A stretch of 64,000 bases of DNA. It comes from a virus. The notes under the pieces were generated by a model. The model had not been told where the DNA came from and ran no database searches. It saw only the letters and a list, made by a program, of their open reading frames with translations. The stretch is taken from positions 1 through 64,000 of IMG/VR virus record IMGVR_UViG_3300023184_000030. One strand, written 5' to 3'. Positions 17,189-24,737 of this stretch are shown one piece after another. Numbering within the stretch: the stretch's first letter is position 1; each line of letters begins with the position of its first letter. The position numbers and the translations under genes are program-made.

Positions 17189-17599
17189 CTAAGGAGCTAC
17201 TCCAAAAATAACTTTTAATGCGATGGCTAATATAGCTCCGAAAATAATCCAGAGTGCTTTGTTAACACCGCTTTGCCATTTCTTAAGTGAATCAACATCG
17301 ATATTAACTTTCATATAATCTTCGTACCTGTTTTCTTCTGCTAATCTGAATTTAGTATTCTCGTTAACTTTAACAATAACACCAGCTTCGGGATCAAGAA
17401 GTTTTTTCTTCATGTCCGAAATGTCATCCTTCATAGACCTTTGGTCTTTCTTAAGATCCTCCATTGTTGTTTGTAGATGTTTAAGCTCACCATTAGGCAT
17501 GTTGGTTTTAAGATGATTCAGTTCATCTAAGATCTGTTTCATCAAAAACGTGCTAGTTATATCTTTTTCTTCCATTCTCTTTTGGTTAATTTTGCCCAA
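17189..17599 (-). CDS. Coiled-coil protein with C-terminal membrane anchor (XhlA-like layout)
   Basis: 136 residues. Residues 15-75 form a long amphipathic coiled coil (LKHLQTTMEDLKKDQRSMKDDISDMKKKL), and one membrane helix ends the protein (ALWIIFGAILAIALKVIFG). This is the layout of XhlA-type haemolysins or holin accessory proteins. A terminator follows directly and a GATATATA element precedes it, suggesting late expression. A lysis role is inferred. Confidence 0.6.
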   Translation of the reverse strand: MGKINQKRMEEKDITSTFLMKQILDELNHLKTNMPNGELKHLQTTMEDLKKDQRSMKDDISDMKKKLLDPEAGVIVKVNENTKFRLAEENRYEDYMKVNIDVDSLKKWQSGVNKALWIIFGAILAIALKVIFGVAP

Positions 17600-17618
17600 T
17601 TTCCAAAAGATAACTGAT

Positions 17619-17626
17619 TATATATC
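17619..17626 (-). promoter_or_regulatory. GATATATA late-type promoter element
   Basis: The octamer is 20 nt upstream of the start at 17599. Confidence 0.4.
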
Positions 17627-17661
17627 CCGGAAGACCTAAGAACTAAAGGGGTTTAAAAAAA

Positions 17662-17886
17662 TTATCGGAGGGTTTTTCCGGGAGGGTATTCAACGGTTAT
17701 GCCAATCGAGAACTCACTGAATACCTCGAAAGCATCTTCTGATGCTTTTACGTAAAATACGCCATAGAAAGGCTCATCTTTTTCACACACCTTATCCGTT
17801 ATTATTTCGCAGTTAAAGTAGTTTATAAGGGAGCAAGCCTCTATGTGGGATTTTGGATCATGCGTTTTTACGTAAAATTCAACCAT
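17662..17886 (-). CDS. Small hypothetical protein
   Basis: 74 residues, start overlapping the stop of the upstream gene by 1 nt. Two FYVK(T/A) strands flank a central Cys-containing helix. The pattern could be a small ferredoxin-like fold, but no family is recognised. Confidence 0.55.
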   Translation of the reverse strand: MVEFYVKTHDPKSHIEACSLINYFNCEIITDKVCEKDEPFYGVFYVKASEDAFEVFSEFSIGITVEYPPGKTLR

Positions 17887-18170
17887 TATCTCTTACCTGT
17901 TACTATTTCTGATATGGTATTACAGTCCATTCTATAGTAATTTTCTTCCGAATCCTTAACTAACATCAATACCTGATCTATAGTACCCATCAATTTCATA
18001 TTCTTTTCCTCGAACACAAATTCTGAACCCAGATGGCTAACCTCTAAAGAGGCTCTACGAATCCATTTGGTTTGGTTTCTTGAATAAAGATCTGCATAGT
18101 GTTTAAGCATCTCCTTACTGGGAGCTTTAAATGGTATTAGTTCTGATTTTTTATTTTTCTTATCTTCCAT
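17886..18170 (-). CDS. Small hypothetical protein
   Basis: 94 residues; basic N-terminus, and a strand-rich centre (LEVSHLGSEFVFEEKNMKLMG). Function unknown; coupled to 17662-17886. Confidence 0.55.
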   Translation of the reverse strand: MEDKKNKKSELIPFKAPSKEMLKHYADLYSRNQTKWIRRASLEVSHLGSEFVFEEKNMKLMGTIDQVLMLVKDSEENYYRMDCNTISEIVTGKR

Positions 18171-18171
18171 A

Positions 18172-18348
18172 TTAGATTGAGTTCGTTGTGAGTTCTTTAA
18201 TGTCTAGGGGTTTATTGTCTTTTAGCGAGCTTGCTATTTTTCTCATTTTAACACCCAGCGTCATGTCGTTTGGCGTTTCACTGGTGATCGTGAGAATTAA
18301 ATCTTTTAGATCCTCGTAGTTTTTTGGTGTTTGTAGTTCATCACTCAT
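18172..18348 (-). CDS. Very small hypothetical protein (58 aa)
   Basis: An open frame from ATG 18348 to TAA 18172 reading MSDELQTPKNYEDLKDLIL... and ending LDIKELTTNSI. It fills an otherwise empty 200-nt gap and ends 1 nt before the ATG of the next gene, as is usual here. It is charged and helical; function unknown. Confidence 0.6.
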   Translation of the reverse strand: MSDELQTPKNYEDLKDLILTITSETPNDMTLGVKMRKIASSLKDNKPLDIKELTTNSI

Positions 18349-18369
18349 TGTGAATTTAGTTATTTTTTT

Positions 18370-19155
18370 TTACATATTAGACTGCTTCAATATGCCTTTC
18401 TCGCTATTAAAGCAATGTAACGAAGTTATGTGCATAACAAAGTAACCTGGGGTAACATCTGACCATCTTTCGGGATCTCTTTGTTTTAGGTTGTCTAACA
18501 ACCACATAAGTTTTCTGCATGCCATATAAACATCGTCTCTAAAGTGTCTTATATAATCGCATGACCTTATGTAATATGTCATATGTAACCAATTTCCTCT
18601 TCGAATAAACTGATACCCTAAGGTACATGGTACACGTTCTCCGTGAACTGTCCCGGTATCTTCGGGAAACCAAATAGGTAAAAATGCTTGTCTAGTGAAA
18701 GGTTCTCTTTCCATAAGATCCAGCACATCTCCAAAATCCCCGTATTCATATCTGATACCCTCCATTTTACTGTTAGGAACTTCAGAAGCAAATTTAGGCC
18801 AAATTCTTTCTGGGTATGTATGAGAGAATTTATCATGTCCGCCAAACTGTGCGTTATTCTTCTGAGCAAAAGGCCATCTAACGTGTGATGGTGGGGGATT
18901 TAAAGGTTGTCCGCCAACTCTCTCGTCAAAATGTTCATCTGCCCAAGGAAGATTTGGTCTGATCTCAGTTACTAACTCGTCTATGGTGTGTGGCATAAAA
19001 AACTGGAATGAATGATTCATAGTCTCCCACATATCGTCAGGAGATTCTATCCCCTGCCATTTTTCTGTTTTGACTACATAACCGTGATTAAATAATTCAT
19101 CCTTGGTCCATTTGATCGCTTCATTCGGTTTGAAAAAAGTTTTTATGCCTCCCAT
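18370..19155 (-). CDS. Divergent thymidylate synthase-fold enzyme, predicted dCMP hydroxymethylase-like
   Basis: 261 residues. RVPCTLGYQF carries the catalytic Cys. Twenty to 23 residues later comes RSCD, exactly the spacing of E. coli ThyA C146 to R166-S167-D169. The residue 31 after the Cys, where ThyA has the dUMP-selecting Asn177, is Asp (RSCDYIRHFRDDVY). T4 dCMP hydroxymethylase also has Asp there. The N-terminal part (PNLPWADEHFDERVGGQPLNPPPS) resembles the folate/phosphate region of this superfamily. The sequence is otherwise remote from ThyA. Prediction: methylenetetrahydrofolate-dependent modification of dCMP. It could instead be an inactive or differently specific relative. Confidence 0.7.
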   Translation of the reverse strand: MGGIKTFFKPNEAIKWTKDELFNHGYVVKTEKWQGIESPDDMWETMNHSFQFFMPHTIDELVTEIRPNLPWADEHFDERVGGQPLNPPPSHVRWPFAQKNNAQFGGHDKFSHTYPERIWPKFASEVPNSKMEGIRYEYGDFGDVLDLMEREPFTRQAFLPIWFPEDTGTVHGERVPCTLGYQFIRRGNWLHMTYYIRSCDYIRHFRDDVYMACRKLMWLLDNLKQRDPERWSDVTPGYFVMHITSLHCFNSEKGILKQSNM

Positions 19156-19202
19156 TTTTTTAGTTTATAAAGGTTTTAGAATAAAATGAGAAATAAATTT
19201 CA

Positions 19203-19862
19203 CTATACATGTAAAATTACTGGGGAATTTCTAACTTCATAATGGAAATCCAGAACGCTAGCATTTACGTAGATTACATCATCCTTTTCGGCTATGCCCG
19301 AAGCCTCGTGGATATGACCAAAAACATGAATCTTTAAATCCGAAAGATCATTTATTTTATTTGCTAATCTAGGACATCCAACTCTAAGTCCCGTTCTAGT
19401 AGCATCGAGTGTTAGGTATGGAGGGCCGTGGGTTATCAGAACATTAATGTCATTAGGTATAAGATCCCAATGTCTATTTATTTCATCCCCGACTCTATTG
19501 AATGCCCAATTATGAAACCAAGGTGTTACTGGGCTACCCCAGAATTTTAAACCCTCTAGTTCCACCCCACTATCATTTAGATATACTATTCCAGATCCCA
19601 TGCTATCCAGTATATCTTTTGCTACCTCGGGTGAGTCTTCAAACAAAAAATCATGATTACCAGCAATCATGATCTTATTCTTAAATGGTAATGATGAATA
19701 CCACTCCATAAATTCTTCAACCTCCCATTTTCTCCCCCGATATGAAATATCCCCTGCATGTACTATAATAGAATCCGGATAGTCGTTGTATATCTGTTTC
19801 AGCTGATCGTCTATCTCAAGGTGTTTGGTGTGTGTATCTGAGATTAAAACTAAAGTTGGCAT
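19203..19862 (-). CDS. Metallophosphoesterase, MPPED/YfcE-like
   Basis: 219 residues. All five motifs are visible: LISDTHTKH, VHAGDISYRG, AGNHDFLFE, THGPPYLTLD and FGHIHEASG. The HGPP-x4-D plus GC-x2-L combination resembles the MPPED1/2 group of cyclic-nucleotide-type phosphodiesterases. It might degrade host cyclic (oligo)nucleotide signals used in anti-phage defence, but no such specificity can be read from the sequence. Confidence 0.85.
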   Translation of the reverse strand: MPTLVLISDTHTKHLEIDDQLKQIYNDYPDSIIVHAGDISYRGRKWEVEEFMEWYSSLPFKNKIMIAGNHDFLFEDSPEVAKDILDSMGSGIVYLNDSGVELEGLKFWGSPVTPWFHNWAFNRVGDEINRHWDLIPNDINVLITHGPPYLTLDATRTGLRVGCPRLANKINDLSDLKIHVFGHIHEASGIAEKDDVIYVNASVLDFHYEVRNSPVILHV

Positions 19863-19876
19863 CGATTTATATTTTT

Positions 19877-20200
19877 CTAGTTAGTTGATTTGTCAGCATT
19901 ATTAGTATCGTTAGAACCTTTCGAAGATTCAGGTATTATTGGCTTGTTCTCAATAGAAACATGTTCTCTGTGGCAAGCCTGTGGGGTCTTTATATAGACT
20001 GTATCGTGAACATAAACTTTCTCTGGCTTAGGACAAACGTGTTCCTGTACTATCTGATTCGGATTAACTGATTCCTTATCTGGCTTTTTGAATGCCGCGT
20101 ATAAAGTTCCGACGACGAACATAATAATGATAAAAAATATGATTGCAATTGGGATAATGCCTACCCAAAATACCCCTCTGAAGTTATTGCTCTTTTTCAT
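19877..20200 (-). CDS. Single-pass membrane protein
   Basis: 107 residues. One long membrane helix (about 9-35, VFWVGIIPIAIIFFIIIMFVVG) is followed by a hydrophilic region with two Cys and a Ser/Asn-rich tail. It could be a spanin or an envelope-tethered protein. It overlaps the upstream gene by 17 nt. Confidence 0.55.
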   Translation of the reverse strand: MKKSNNFRGVFWVGIIPIAIIFFIIIMFVVGTLYAAFKKPDKESVNPNQIVQEHVCPKPEKVYVHDTVYIKTPQACHREHVSIENKPIIPESSKGSNDTNNADKSTN

Positions 20201-20606
20201 TTAGTTTTTTTATGATTGCTTTAAGACTATGTTGAACATTATTTTTATACTCCTCTTCCATTTGGGTTCTTCTTTTCTCTACCTCCTCTATGAAAGTTTC
20301 AGTTAGCATTTTTTCCGATTTGGGTGAAAGAGGAACGTTATATCCATATACGTGATTTACTATGGATATCTGATTGTGGCCAAGAACTAAAAGCATTGAC
20401 TTGTCATGAGCTCTTATATAGTATTTTCCTGATAGAGGAGAAGTAAGAAGCTCTGATTCTGGTTCTTTTAAGAGCTTCCTGAATATTGCTGATGTTTCTC
20501 TTTCACTCTCATCCATTTTAGAGTTATTCAGGGGATTCATCATACGAGAAAATTTAATTCCTACTTTCTGGGTAATCCTTTTTAGAGTATGAATTCTGTT
20601 GTCCAT
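20184..20606 (-). CDS. Hypothetical protein
   Basis: 140 residues; charged, helical at both ends with a strand-rich centre (GKYYIRAHDKSMLLVLGHNQISIVNHVYG). First gene behind the 20645-20676 promoter, with an AAACTAAAAAAATG start context and no Shine-Dalgarno sequence. Function unknown. Confidence 0.6.
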   Translation of the reverse strand: MDNRIHTLKRITQKVGIKFSRMMNPLNNSKMDESERETSAIFRKLLKEPESELLTSPLSGKYYIRAHDKSMLLVLGHNQISIVNHVYGYNVPLSPKSEKMLTETFIEEVEKRRTQMEEEYKNNVQHSLKAIIKKLNEKEQ

Positions 20607-20644
20607 TTTTTTAGTTTATTGATTAGTACCTTTTTTATTTTATG

Positions 20645-20676
20645 CAAATTTATATAGTGACCTCGGATAAAAAAAA
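20645..20676 (-). promoter_or_regulatory. Phage promoter, fixed 32-nt architecture
   Basis: Minus strand: eight T, ATCCG, 11 nt, TAAATTTG. It stands just downstream of the terminator at 20684-20720 and drives 20184-20606. Confidence 0.65.
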
Positions 20677-20683
20677 TATTTTC

Positions 20684-20720
20684 ACAAAAAAACCTGCTAA
20701 TTTATAATATTAGCAGGTTT
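20684..20720 (-). terminator. Rho-independent terminator
   Basis: A 12-bp stem with AAACCTGCTAAT as one arm, then T7 and GTG on the minus strand. Ends the unit containing 20744-21043. Confidence 0.85.
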
Positions 20721-20743
20721 TTATAATATAGTTCCGTTATCGT

Positions 20744-21043
20744 TTAGCTTAAAAGCATATCGTTGCCTTTATCCTTCGGTTTTCTTTCTTTCTTAATTAT
20801 AATTTCTTTCTTAACTGGCTTCGCTTTAGGCTTAGGCTTCTTTACCACTTTTGCTTTCACTGGTTCTTCTTTAATCGTCATTTTTTCCAATTCCTGTGTA
20901 GATAAAGGTTCTTCTAATATAACAGGATATTCTTTCTCAGTAACAACAGGTTCTGTTACTGCTGGTTCTTTTTTTACATTAAATAATGAATATCCGATGT
21001 AGGAAACTGCCAATATGATTAATAAGACGATTAAGGTTTGCAT
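20744..21043 (-). CDS. TonB-like Pro/Lys-rich membrane-anchored protein
   Basis: 99 residues: an N-terminal membrane helix (TLIVLLIILAVSYIGYSLF), an acidic stretch, then KAKVVKKPKPKAKPVKKE, a proline/lysine spacer like that of TonB and LysM-linked proteins. There is no TonB C-terminal domain. It may span the periplasm, for example as a structural part of the lysis apparatus; this is uncertain. Confidence 0.55.
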   Translation of the reverse strand: MQTLIVLLIILAVSYIGYSLFNVKKEPAVTEPVVTEKEYPVILEEPLSTQELEKMTIKEEPVKAKVVKKPKPKAKPVKKEIIIKKERKPKDKGNDMLLS

Positions 21044-21092
21044 AATTTAGTTTTTTAATTTGATTATTATATATTGATTAAGTGGATTTGTT

Positions 21093-21130
21093 TCAAAAAA
21101 AAATCCTTGTCAATTAAATGACAAGGATTT
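21093..21130 (-). terminator. Terminator of the tmRNA gene
   Basis: A 12-bp perfect stem AAATCCTTGTCA/TGACAAGGATTT with a T-run on the minus strand, beginning 5 nt after the tmRNA acceptor end. Confidence 0.9.
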
Positions 21131-21135
21131 GGGCG

Positions 21136-21598
21136 TGGACCTAGAGAGATTCGAACTCTCGTCTCCTTCAGTTAATACTAAGAATTCATTCACAGGCTTA
21201 GAAAGTTTTTTATAAACTTACAAACTAATCTGGTTTATGACACCAGCAAACATTTTGCTGTCTTTTAGTGACTTACAGCGTCAGTCAGAGAACTTATACT
21301 AACAGCGATCTTAAGGGTATTGATATTATCTCAGGGTTACTGATCATAAGCTCTACTTTTTTGGTACTGTTAACCCTTTTTCCCAACGTCACATTTTTTT
21401 AAACGGAGTAAGTGAGACTCCGGAGGTTATGCAGCGTAAGCGTACTCAACCTCAGCTACAGGTGCACCAAACATGTTGATAACGTCCCAAACTGATTTTT
21501 TGCCATTTATAGCGTTATATAGGTTATTAAAGTGTTTCCAATACTAACACTGCCTGCATTCAAAGAACTACGCCTGCGGATCAATTCCGGTTAGGCCC
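21136..21598 (-). ncRNA. ssrA: tmRNA (transfer-messenger RNA)
   Basis: Rescue RNA for stalled ribosomes. The 5' end GGGCCTA pairs over 7 bp with TAGGTCC near the 3' end, giving the G3-U70 wobble required by alanyl-tRNA synthetase. The T arm is GAGAG-TTCGAAT-CTCTC. The discriminator A at 21136 is followed by CGC, so the CCA end is not encoded. The tag frame (21456 to 21427) reads AEVEYAYAA then TAA, with GTA before the GCT resume codon. A strong terminator follows. At 463 nt it is longer than usual (about 350-400). No SmpB gene is seen in the window, so host SmpB would be needed. Confidence 0.92.
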
Positions 21599-21618
21599 AT
21601 TTATTATGTATCTATAGA

Positions 21619-22554
21619 TCAGGGTAAATTATTTGTTTCGATCCCATATAATTCTCTGTTCTTAATGACACATTCTATTATATGATCTTTCAAATTTAAT
21701 CTTGATGATATCAGATTAGCGAATAGGGACTGTTCTTCCTCTTCTATATTAAATATTCTTTTCTTGAATCCCCATACATGGAGAAATCCCTTCTCGCTTA
21801 TTTCGTCTATATCTGAATCCTCAAAGTAGCATTTGGTTTTTCTTAGTTTATCCTCCGGCTGGTATATTCCGCTTATGAGAGAAGAAACCTTAAGCTCCTT
21901 TTCTTTACAGAACTCATAAAGGAATCTCTGCTCAGCTAGCAATATGTAACCTAGCTCAAATGCTGGATTTATTTTGTCCGTACCGTTAACAAAATTCAAG
22001 GCCTCTGTAGCATATTCTTTTGCAATTTGGATGTCTCTAAAGTAAAGTAAACTGGTGTTATAAGCTTTTTTATCCCAGCTAAATCCGTATCTGCTTGTAA
22101 AATAGCCCCTTGTATCTATGAATTCCGGATCTGGATAGTGTATAAGATCGTGGTCCAATATTGCTTCCGCATGTGCACAGAAAACATCGCAATCTGAAAA
22201 ATCAATCTCAAATCTAACTTCGGCGTCAAGATCAACCATGAGGAAATTTTCTTCGATGTCATTTATCGCTATAAATTTTCCAGCTGCCCAAAATATTGAC
22301 GGGTCAAATTCTGGATTGATTGGTAGTATAGGTCTTATCTCATCAAAGCATCTGTCCAGTCCAACCTCCTTGTAATATTCATGAATTTCGGGATCACAAT
22401 ATAAGACAGGGCTTAGATTATTATATTCCTTGGCGAAATGTGTTGATCTCACAATCATAGCAATCTCCCAAGGCTTTTTAAATTTGCTAATCGCTCCCCT
22501 TTTTTTTCTTGGCATAAACCAATCAACATATATGGCTTTAGTCGGTCTCATCAA
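21619..22554 (-). CDS. DUF6734-like glycosyltransferase
   Basis: 311 residues, starting MRPTKAIYVDWFM. A GT-A-like core is suggested by FWAAGKFIAINDIEENFLMVDLDAEVRF with a D-x-D motif (LDAEV context MVDLDAE), and a terminal FLHVWGFKKR. This matches the Bacteroidetes family DUF6734, predicted as glycosyltransferase. Substrate unknown. Together with three other glycosyltransferases it makes this region sugar-rich. Confidence 0.65.
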   Translation of the reverse strand: MMRPTKAIYVDWFMPRKKRGAISKFKKPWEIAMIVRSTHFAKEYNNLSPVLYCDPEIHEYYKEVGLDRCFDEIRPILPINPEFDPSIFWAAGKFIAINDIEENFLMVDLDAEVRFEIDFSDCDVFCAHAEAILDHDLIHYPDPEFIDTRGYFTSRYGFSWDKKAYNTSLLYFRDIQIAKEYATEALNFVNGTDKINPAFELGYILLAEQRFLYEFCKEKELKVSSLISGIYQPEDKLRKTKCYFEDSDIDEISEKGFLHVWGFKKRIFNIEEEEQSLFANLISSRLNLKDHIIECVIKNRELYGIETNNLP

Positions 22555-22589
22555 TTAAAATTGTTAATTTTTTTATTATAGCGGGAAAA

Positions 22590-22620
22590 CAAAAAAAAAT
22601 CCAGATTTCTCTGGATTTTT
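22590..22620. terminator. Terminator (bidirectional hairpin)
   Basis: A stem AATCCAGA/TCTGGATT with TTTC loop and A/T-runs on both sides, so it can end minus-strand transcription from the lysis gene group. Confidence 0.8.
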
Positions 22621-22628
22621 TAGATCTG

Positions 22629-22697
22629 TTATTTTTCTTCCCTTAGTAGCCAAAGTGCAATGATGCAAAGGCATGCCATCAATAAAACTTCTATCAT
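22629..22697 (-). CDS. Possible 22-residue membrane peptide
   Basis: MIEVLLMACLCIIALWLLREEK, one hydrophobic helix with a charged end, starts 3 nt after the stop of the transglycosylase gene and ends just before the terminator. Its position suggests a tiny lysis-associated peptide. Length makes it uncertain. Confidence 0.35.
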   Translation of the reverse strand: MIEVLLMACLCIIALWLLREEK

Positions 22698-22700
22698 AAT

Positions 22701-23222
22701 TTATCTTACCTTATAATTATAAACATCCAAAGCATATTGATTCACCATTGGTCTTCCCGTATTATAAGCTCCGAAGACAATTTGCCAATTACCGTATTTA
22801 TCATATAGGTGTCTTAATAGCTTCATGCTGGTCTCGACATTAAATCCTATATCGTTCTTAAGGTTTTCTTTTTTAATTGACTTTCCCCTCCACATCATAT
22901 TAGCTGTTGCGGGCATGATCTGCATTGGTCCAATCGCACCAACGCAACTTTCTTGAGCCGGATTATATTTCCAATGAAAGGGACCTTCGTATCTTGTTTC
23001 CTTAAATGCTATTCCAAAAGCATAGTTTCTTGGTATTCCGTATTGTTCGGAATATTTTTCAATGTAATAATACATCTGAAGACAAGGGGGAGACTGGGAA
23101 TTTATAATATCCCCTCTTGTCGCTAATTCTGCTTCATGTTCTATCTCTTTAGTTTCGAAGAAGAAAAAGGTCAGAACAGCAAGCATCATTGCACCCAAGA
23201 GTGTGTATATGCCCCTGAACAT
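22701..23222 (-). CDS. Lytic transglycosylase (SLT type), membrane-anchored
   Basis: It cleaves peptidoglycan. A signal-anchor helix (GIYTLLGAMMLAVLTFFFF) is followed by the SLT domain: FGIAFKETRYEG (catalytic Glu), SCVGAIGPMQIMPATANMMW and a closing FGAYNTGRP. 173 residues is short for the family and suits a phage endolysin delivered by a signal-arrest-release-like helix. The next gene upstream shares its first codon boundary (overlap of 1 nt). Confidence 0.9.
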   Translation of the reverse strand: MFRGIYTLLGAMMLAVLTFFFFETKEIEHEAELATRGDIINSQSPPCLQMYYYIEKYSEQYGIPRNYAFGIAFKETRYEGPFHWKYNPAQESCVGAIGPMQIMPATANMMWRGKSIKKENLKNDIGFNVETSMKLLRHLYDKYGNWQIVFGAYNTGRPMVNQYALDVYNYKVR

Positions 23223-23554
23223 TATTTAGATTTTTGGGCAGTATAAAGCTTCGATGCATAAAGATTGAAAACTTCTTGACCTACCTGAGCATCAAACATT
23301 TGATAAGTTCCTGAGCTCCTATCCATAAGAATTAGTTCGCTTTTCTCGTTCATCGCAACAGAAACATCCTTTTCTAAGGTTTTTACCACTTGCATTTTGT
23401 GGGTTTTTAGTGTCGTCTCGTATCTATGATAGATCTCGGATGTTGCATAACCTGAAGCCATTGCAGTAAAGATGATAGCCACTTTGCCTAGATTGTTAAA
23501 GAATTTTTTCAGATTCTCTGTAAAGGACTTGAAGTTAAAATTGTACTTTTCCAT
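23222..23554 (-). CDS. Small membrane protein paired with the transglycosylase
   Basis: 110 residues: a hydrophobic segment about 21-40 (LGKVAIIFTAMASGYATSEI) followed by a helical hydrophilic part. Co-transcribed with the endolysin from the promoter at 23581-23612. It may be a holin or spanin component (inferred from position). Confidence 0.55.
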   Translation of the reverse strand: MEKYNFNFKSFTENLKKFFNNLGKVAIIFTAMASGYATSEIYHRYETTLKTHKMQVVKTLEKDVSVAMNEKSELILMDRSSGTYQMFDAQVGQEVFNLYASKLYTAQKSK

Positions 23555-23580
23555 GTTTTTTCTTTTTTTAAAGATTTAAA

Positions 23581-23612
23581 CAAATATAAGACCAGTACAC
23601 GGGATAAAAAAA
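23581..23612 (-). promoter_or_regulatory. Phage promoter, fixed 32-nt architecture
   Basis: Minus strand: seven T, ATCCCG, 11 nt, TATATTTG. Precedes the membrane protein/transglycosylase pair. Confidence 0.7.
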
Positions 23613-23623
23613 TTTTTCAGAGA

Positions 23624-23836
23624 TTATTCACAACAGGGAACGAATCTCCAATCCCTAAGATCGATGGGAACATCAGATAGCTCAGCGGGTAATAGATTTC
23701 CGATGTCTGCTACTTTAATATTTAGGTGTGCTAGGTTAGATAGCTGTACTTTAGCCATAACGTAACCAAGTTCAGTTAAATAAATGCCAACTATTTTTTG
23801 TGGCTGTGGGTCGATTGATTGTTCTATTTCTGTCAT
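23624..23836 (-). CDS. Small hypothetical protein
   Basis: 70 residues ending DWRFVPCCE. No family recognised. Its start is preceded by a weaker promoter-like sequence (T7, then TATATTG, around 23855-23885). Confidence 0.5.
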   Translation of the reverse strand: MTEIEQSIDPQPQKIVGIYLTELGYVMAKVQLSNLAHLNIKVADIGNLLPAELSDVPIDLRDWRFVPCCE

Positions 23837-23890
23837 ATTGTTGGTTTACTATTCCACAATATATCGTTGACACACAGGAAAAAAATGGAT

Positions 23891-24208
23891 TTAATACTGG
23901 AATCTTTGAACCTGATCTATACCGTTATAATTAATCTCCGGATTAGGTGCCATTATAACAGAAATACCATCTGATAAATCATATATGCTCTCGATGTAGC
24001 TTTGAACCTCATCTTTCTTTGACTTATCTATACCCAGCTGATTTAATGCATCTGTAGTAATTTGATCAACCGAATCCATAAAGTTTCCGCTATCATGAAA
24101 GTTGAAGTATTTCTCATATTTTTTTAGCCAGTTCCTAATCTCTGCTTGCTCTTCAGGATTAAGATCTAAGTCGTCCATGTAGTCGGAGAATTCTAGTATT
24201 TTTTTCAT
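23891..24208 (-). CDS. Tagged acidic helical protein, candidate virion protein
   Basis: 105 residues. The N-terminus MKKILEFSDYMDDLDL has the I-x-x-F-x-x-Y tag pattern, though no clean L-x-E site follows. Acidic and helical; function unknown. Divergent from the plus-strand gene at 24238, with a GATATATA element in the 29-nt gap. Confidence 0.6.
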   Translation of the reverse strand: MKKILEFSDYMDDLDLNPEEQAEIRNWLKKYEKYFNFHDSGNFMDSVDQITTDALNQLGIDKSKKDEVQSYIESIYDLSDGISVIMAPNPEINYNGIDQVQRFQY

Positions 24209-24212
24209 ACAA

Positions 24213-24220
24213 TATATATC
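24213..24220 (-). promoter_or_regulatory. GATATATA late-type promoter element
   Basis: It sits only 4 nt from the start at 24208. If it is a promoter, the transcript would be leaderless, so its role here is doubtful. Confidence 0.25.
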
Positions 24221-24237
24221 ATCTAAATTACATTCAA

Positions 24238-24552
24238 ATGGAAGACCAGCAATTACCAGGAGACGAGATATCTGCGGATGCGTCTCAATTAAATCAAGAA
24301 ATAGGAAGAGAAGAAGGACAGGGATCTTGGGATCAGTTCGAAACGGAGCCGGAAGAAGATCCCAACACAGAGATTGAATCTGGACAAGAAACTGATGATG
24401 AAACCACAGATGATATCAAGAGTACTGAGGAAGAACCTGAGGTGGATTCAATTAACGAGCCACACGAAGAGGAAGAAACAGACCAAAAAAATACTCTGCA
24501 TGGCGAACCAAACAGAGTATTATCATTTAAGGACTTCTTTAATAAGGATTAA
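24238..24552 (+). CDS. Very acidic protein with tag-like C-terminus
   Basis: 104 residues, nearly half Glu/Asp/Gln (EEDPNTEIESGQETDDETTDD). The last ten residues, LSFKDFFNKD, resemble the tag seen at the N-terminus of other proteins here. Such acidity suits a head-core (gp67-like) or DNA-mimic protein. One of only four genes on the plus strand; its stop meets that of the convergent RHH gene in a GGATTAATCC palindrome. Confidence 0.65.
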   Translation: MEDQQLPGDEISADASQLNQEIGREEGQGSWDQFETEPEEDPNTEIESGQETDDETTDDIKSTEEEPEVDSINEPHEEEETDQKNTLHGEPNRVLSFKDFFNKD

Positions 24553-24731
24553 TCCTCCGAAGTATTCTTACCTAAATCTCTTCTAATTAGTTTTCTAACA
24601 TAGTGAGATATGGATACTGGCGCATCGCCTTTAGCCAATGCGCTTTTTGCGATTTTTCTACTAAGATCGGTTAAATCCTCTTCAGATAGAAGTACCTGTA
24701 TTTTTTCTGTTTTTTCTTGTTGATTGCTCAT
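24549..24731 (-). CDS. Small ribbon-helix-helix-like DNA-binding protein
   Basis: 60 residues. A strand IQVLLSEED, a helix and a second helix SISHYVRKLIRRDLG follow the CopG/Arc (RHH) layout. It could be a repressor for the palindromic operators found here, for example at 49877-49920; that link is speculative. Confidence 0.5.
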   Translation of the reverse strand: MSNQQEKTEKIQVLLSEEDLTDLSRKIAKSALAKGDAPVSISHYVRKLIRRDLGKNTSED

Positions 24732-24737
24732 ATTGTT

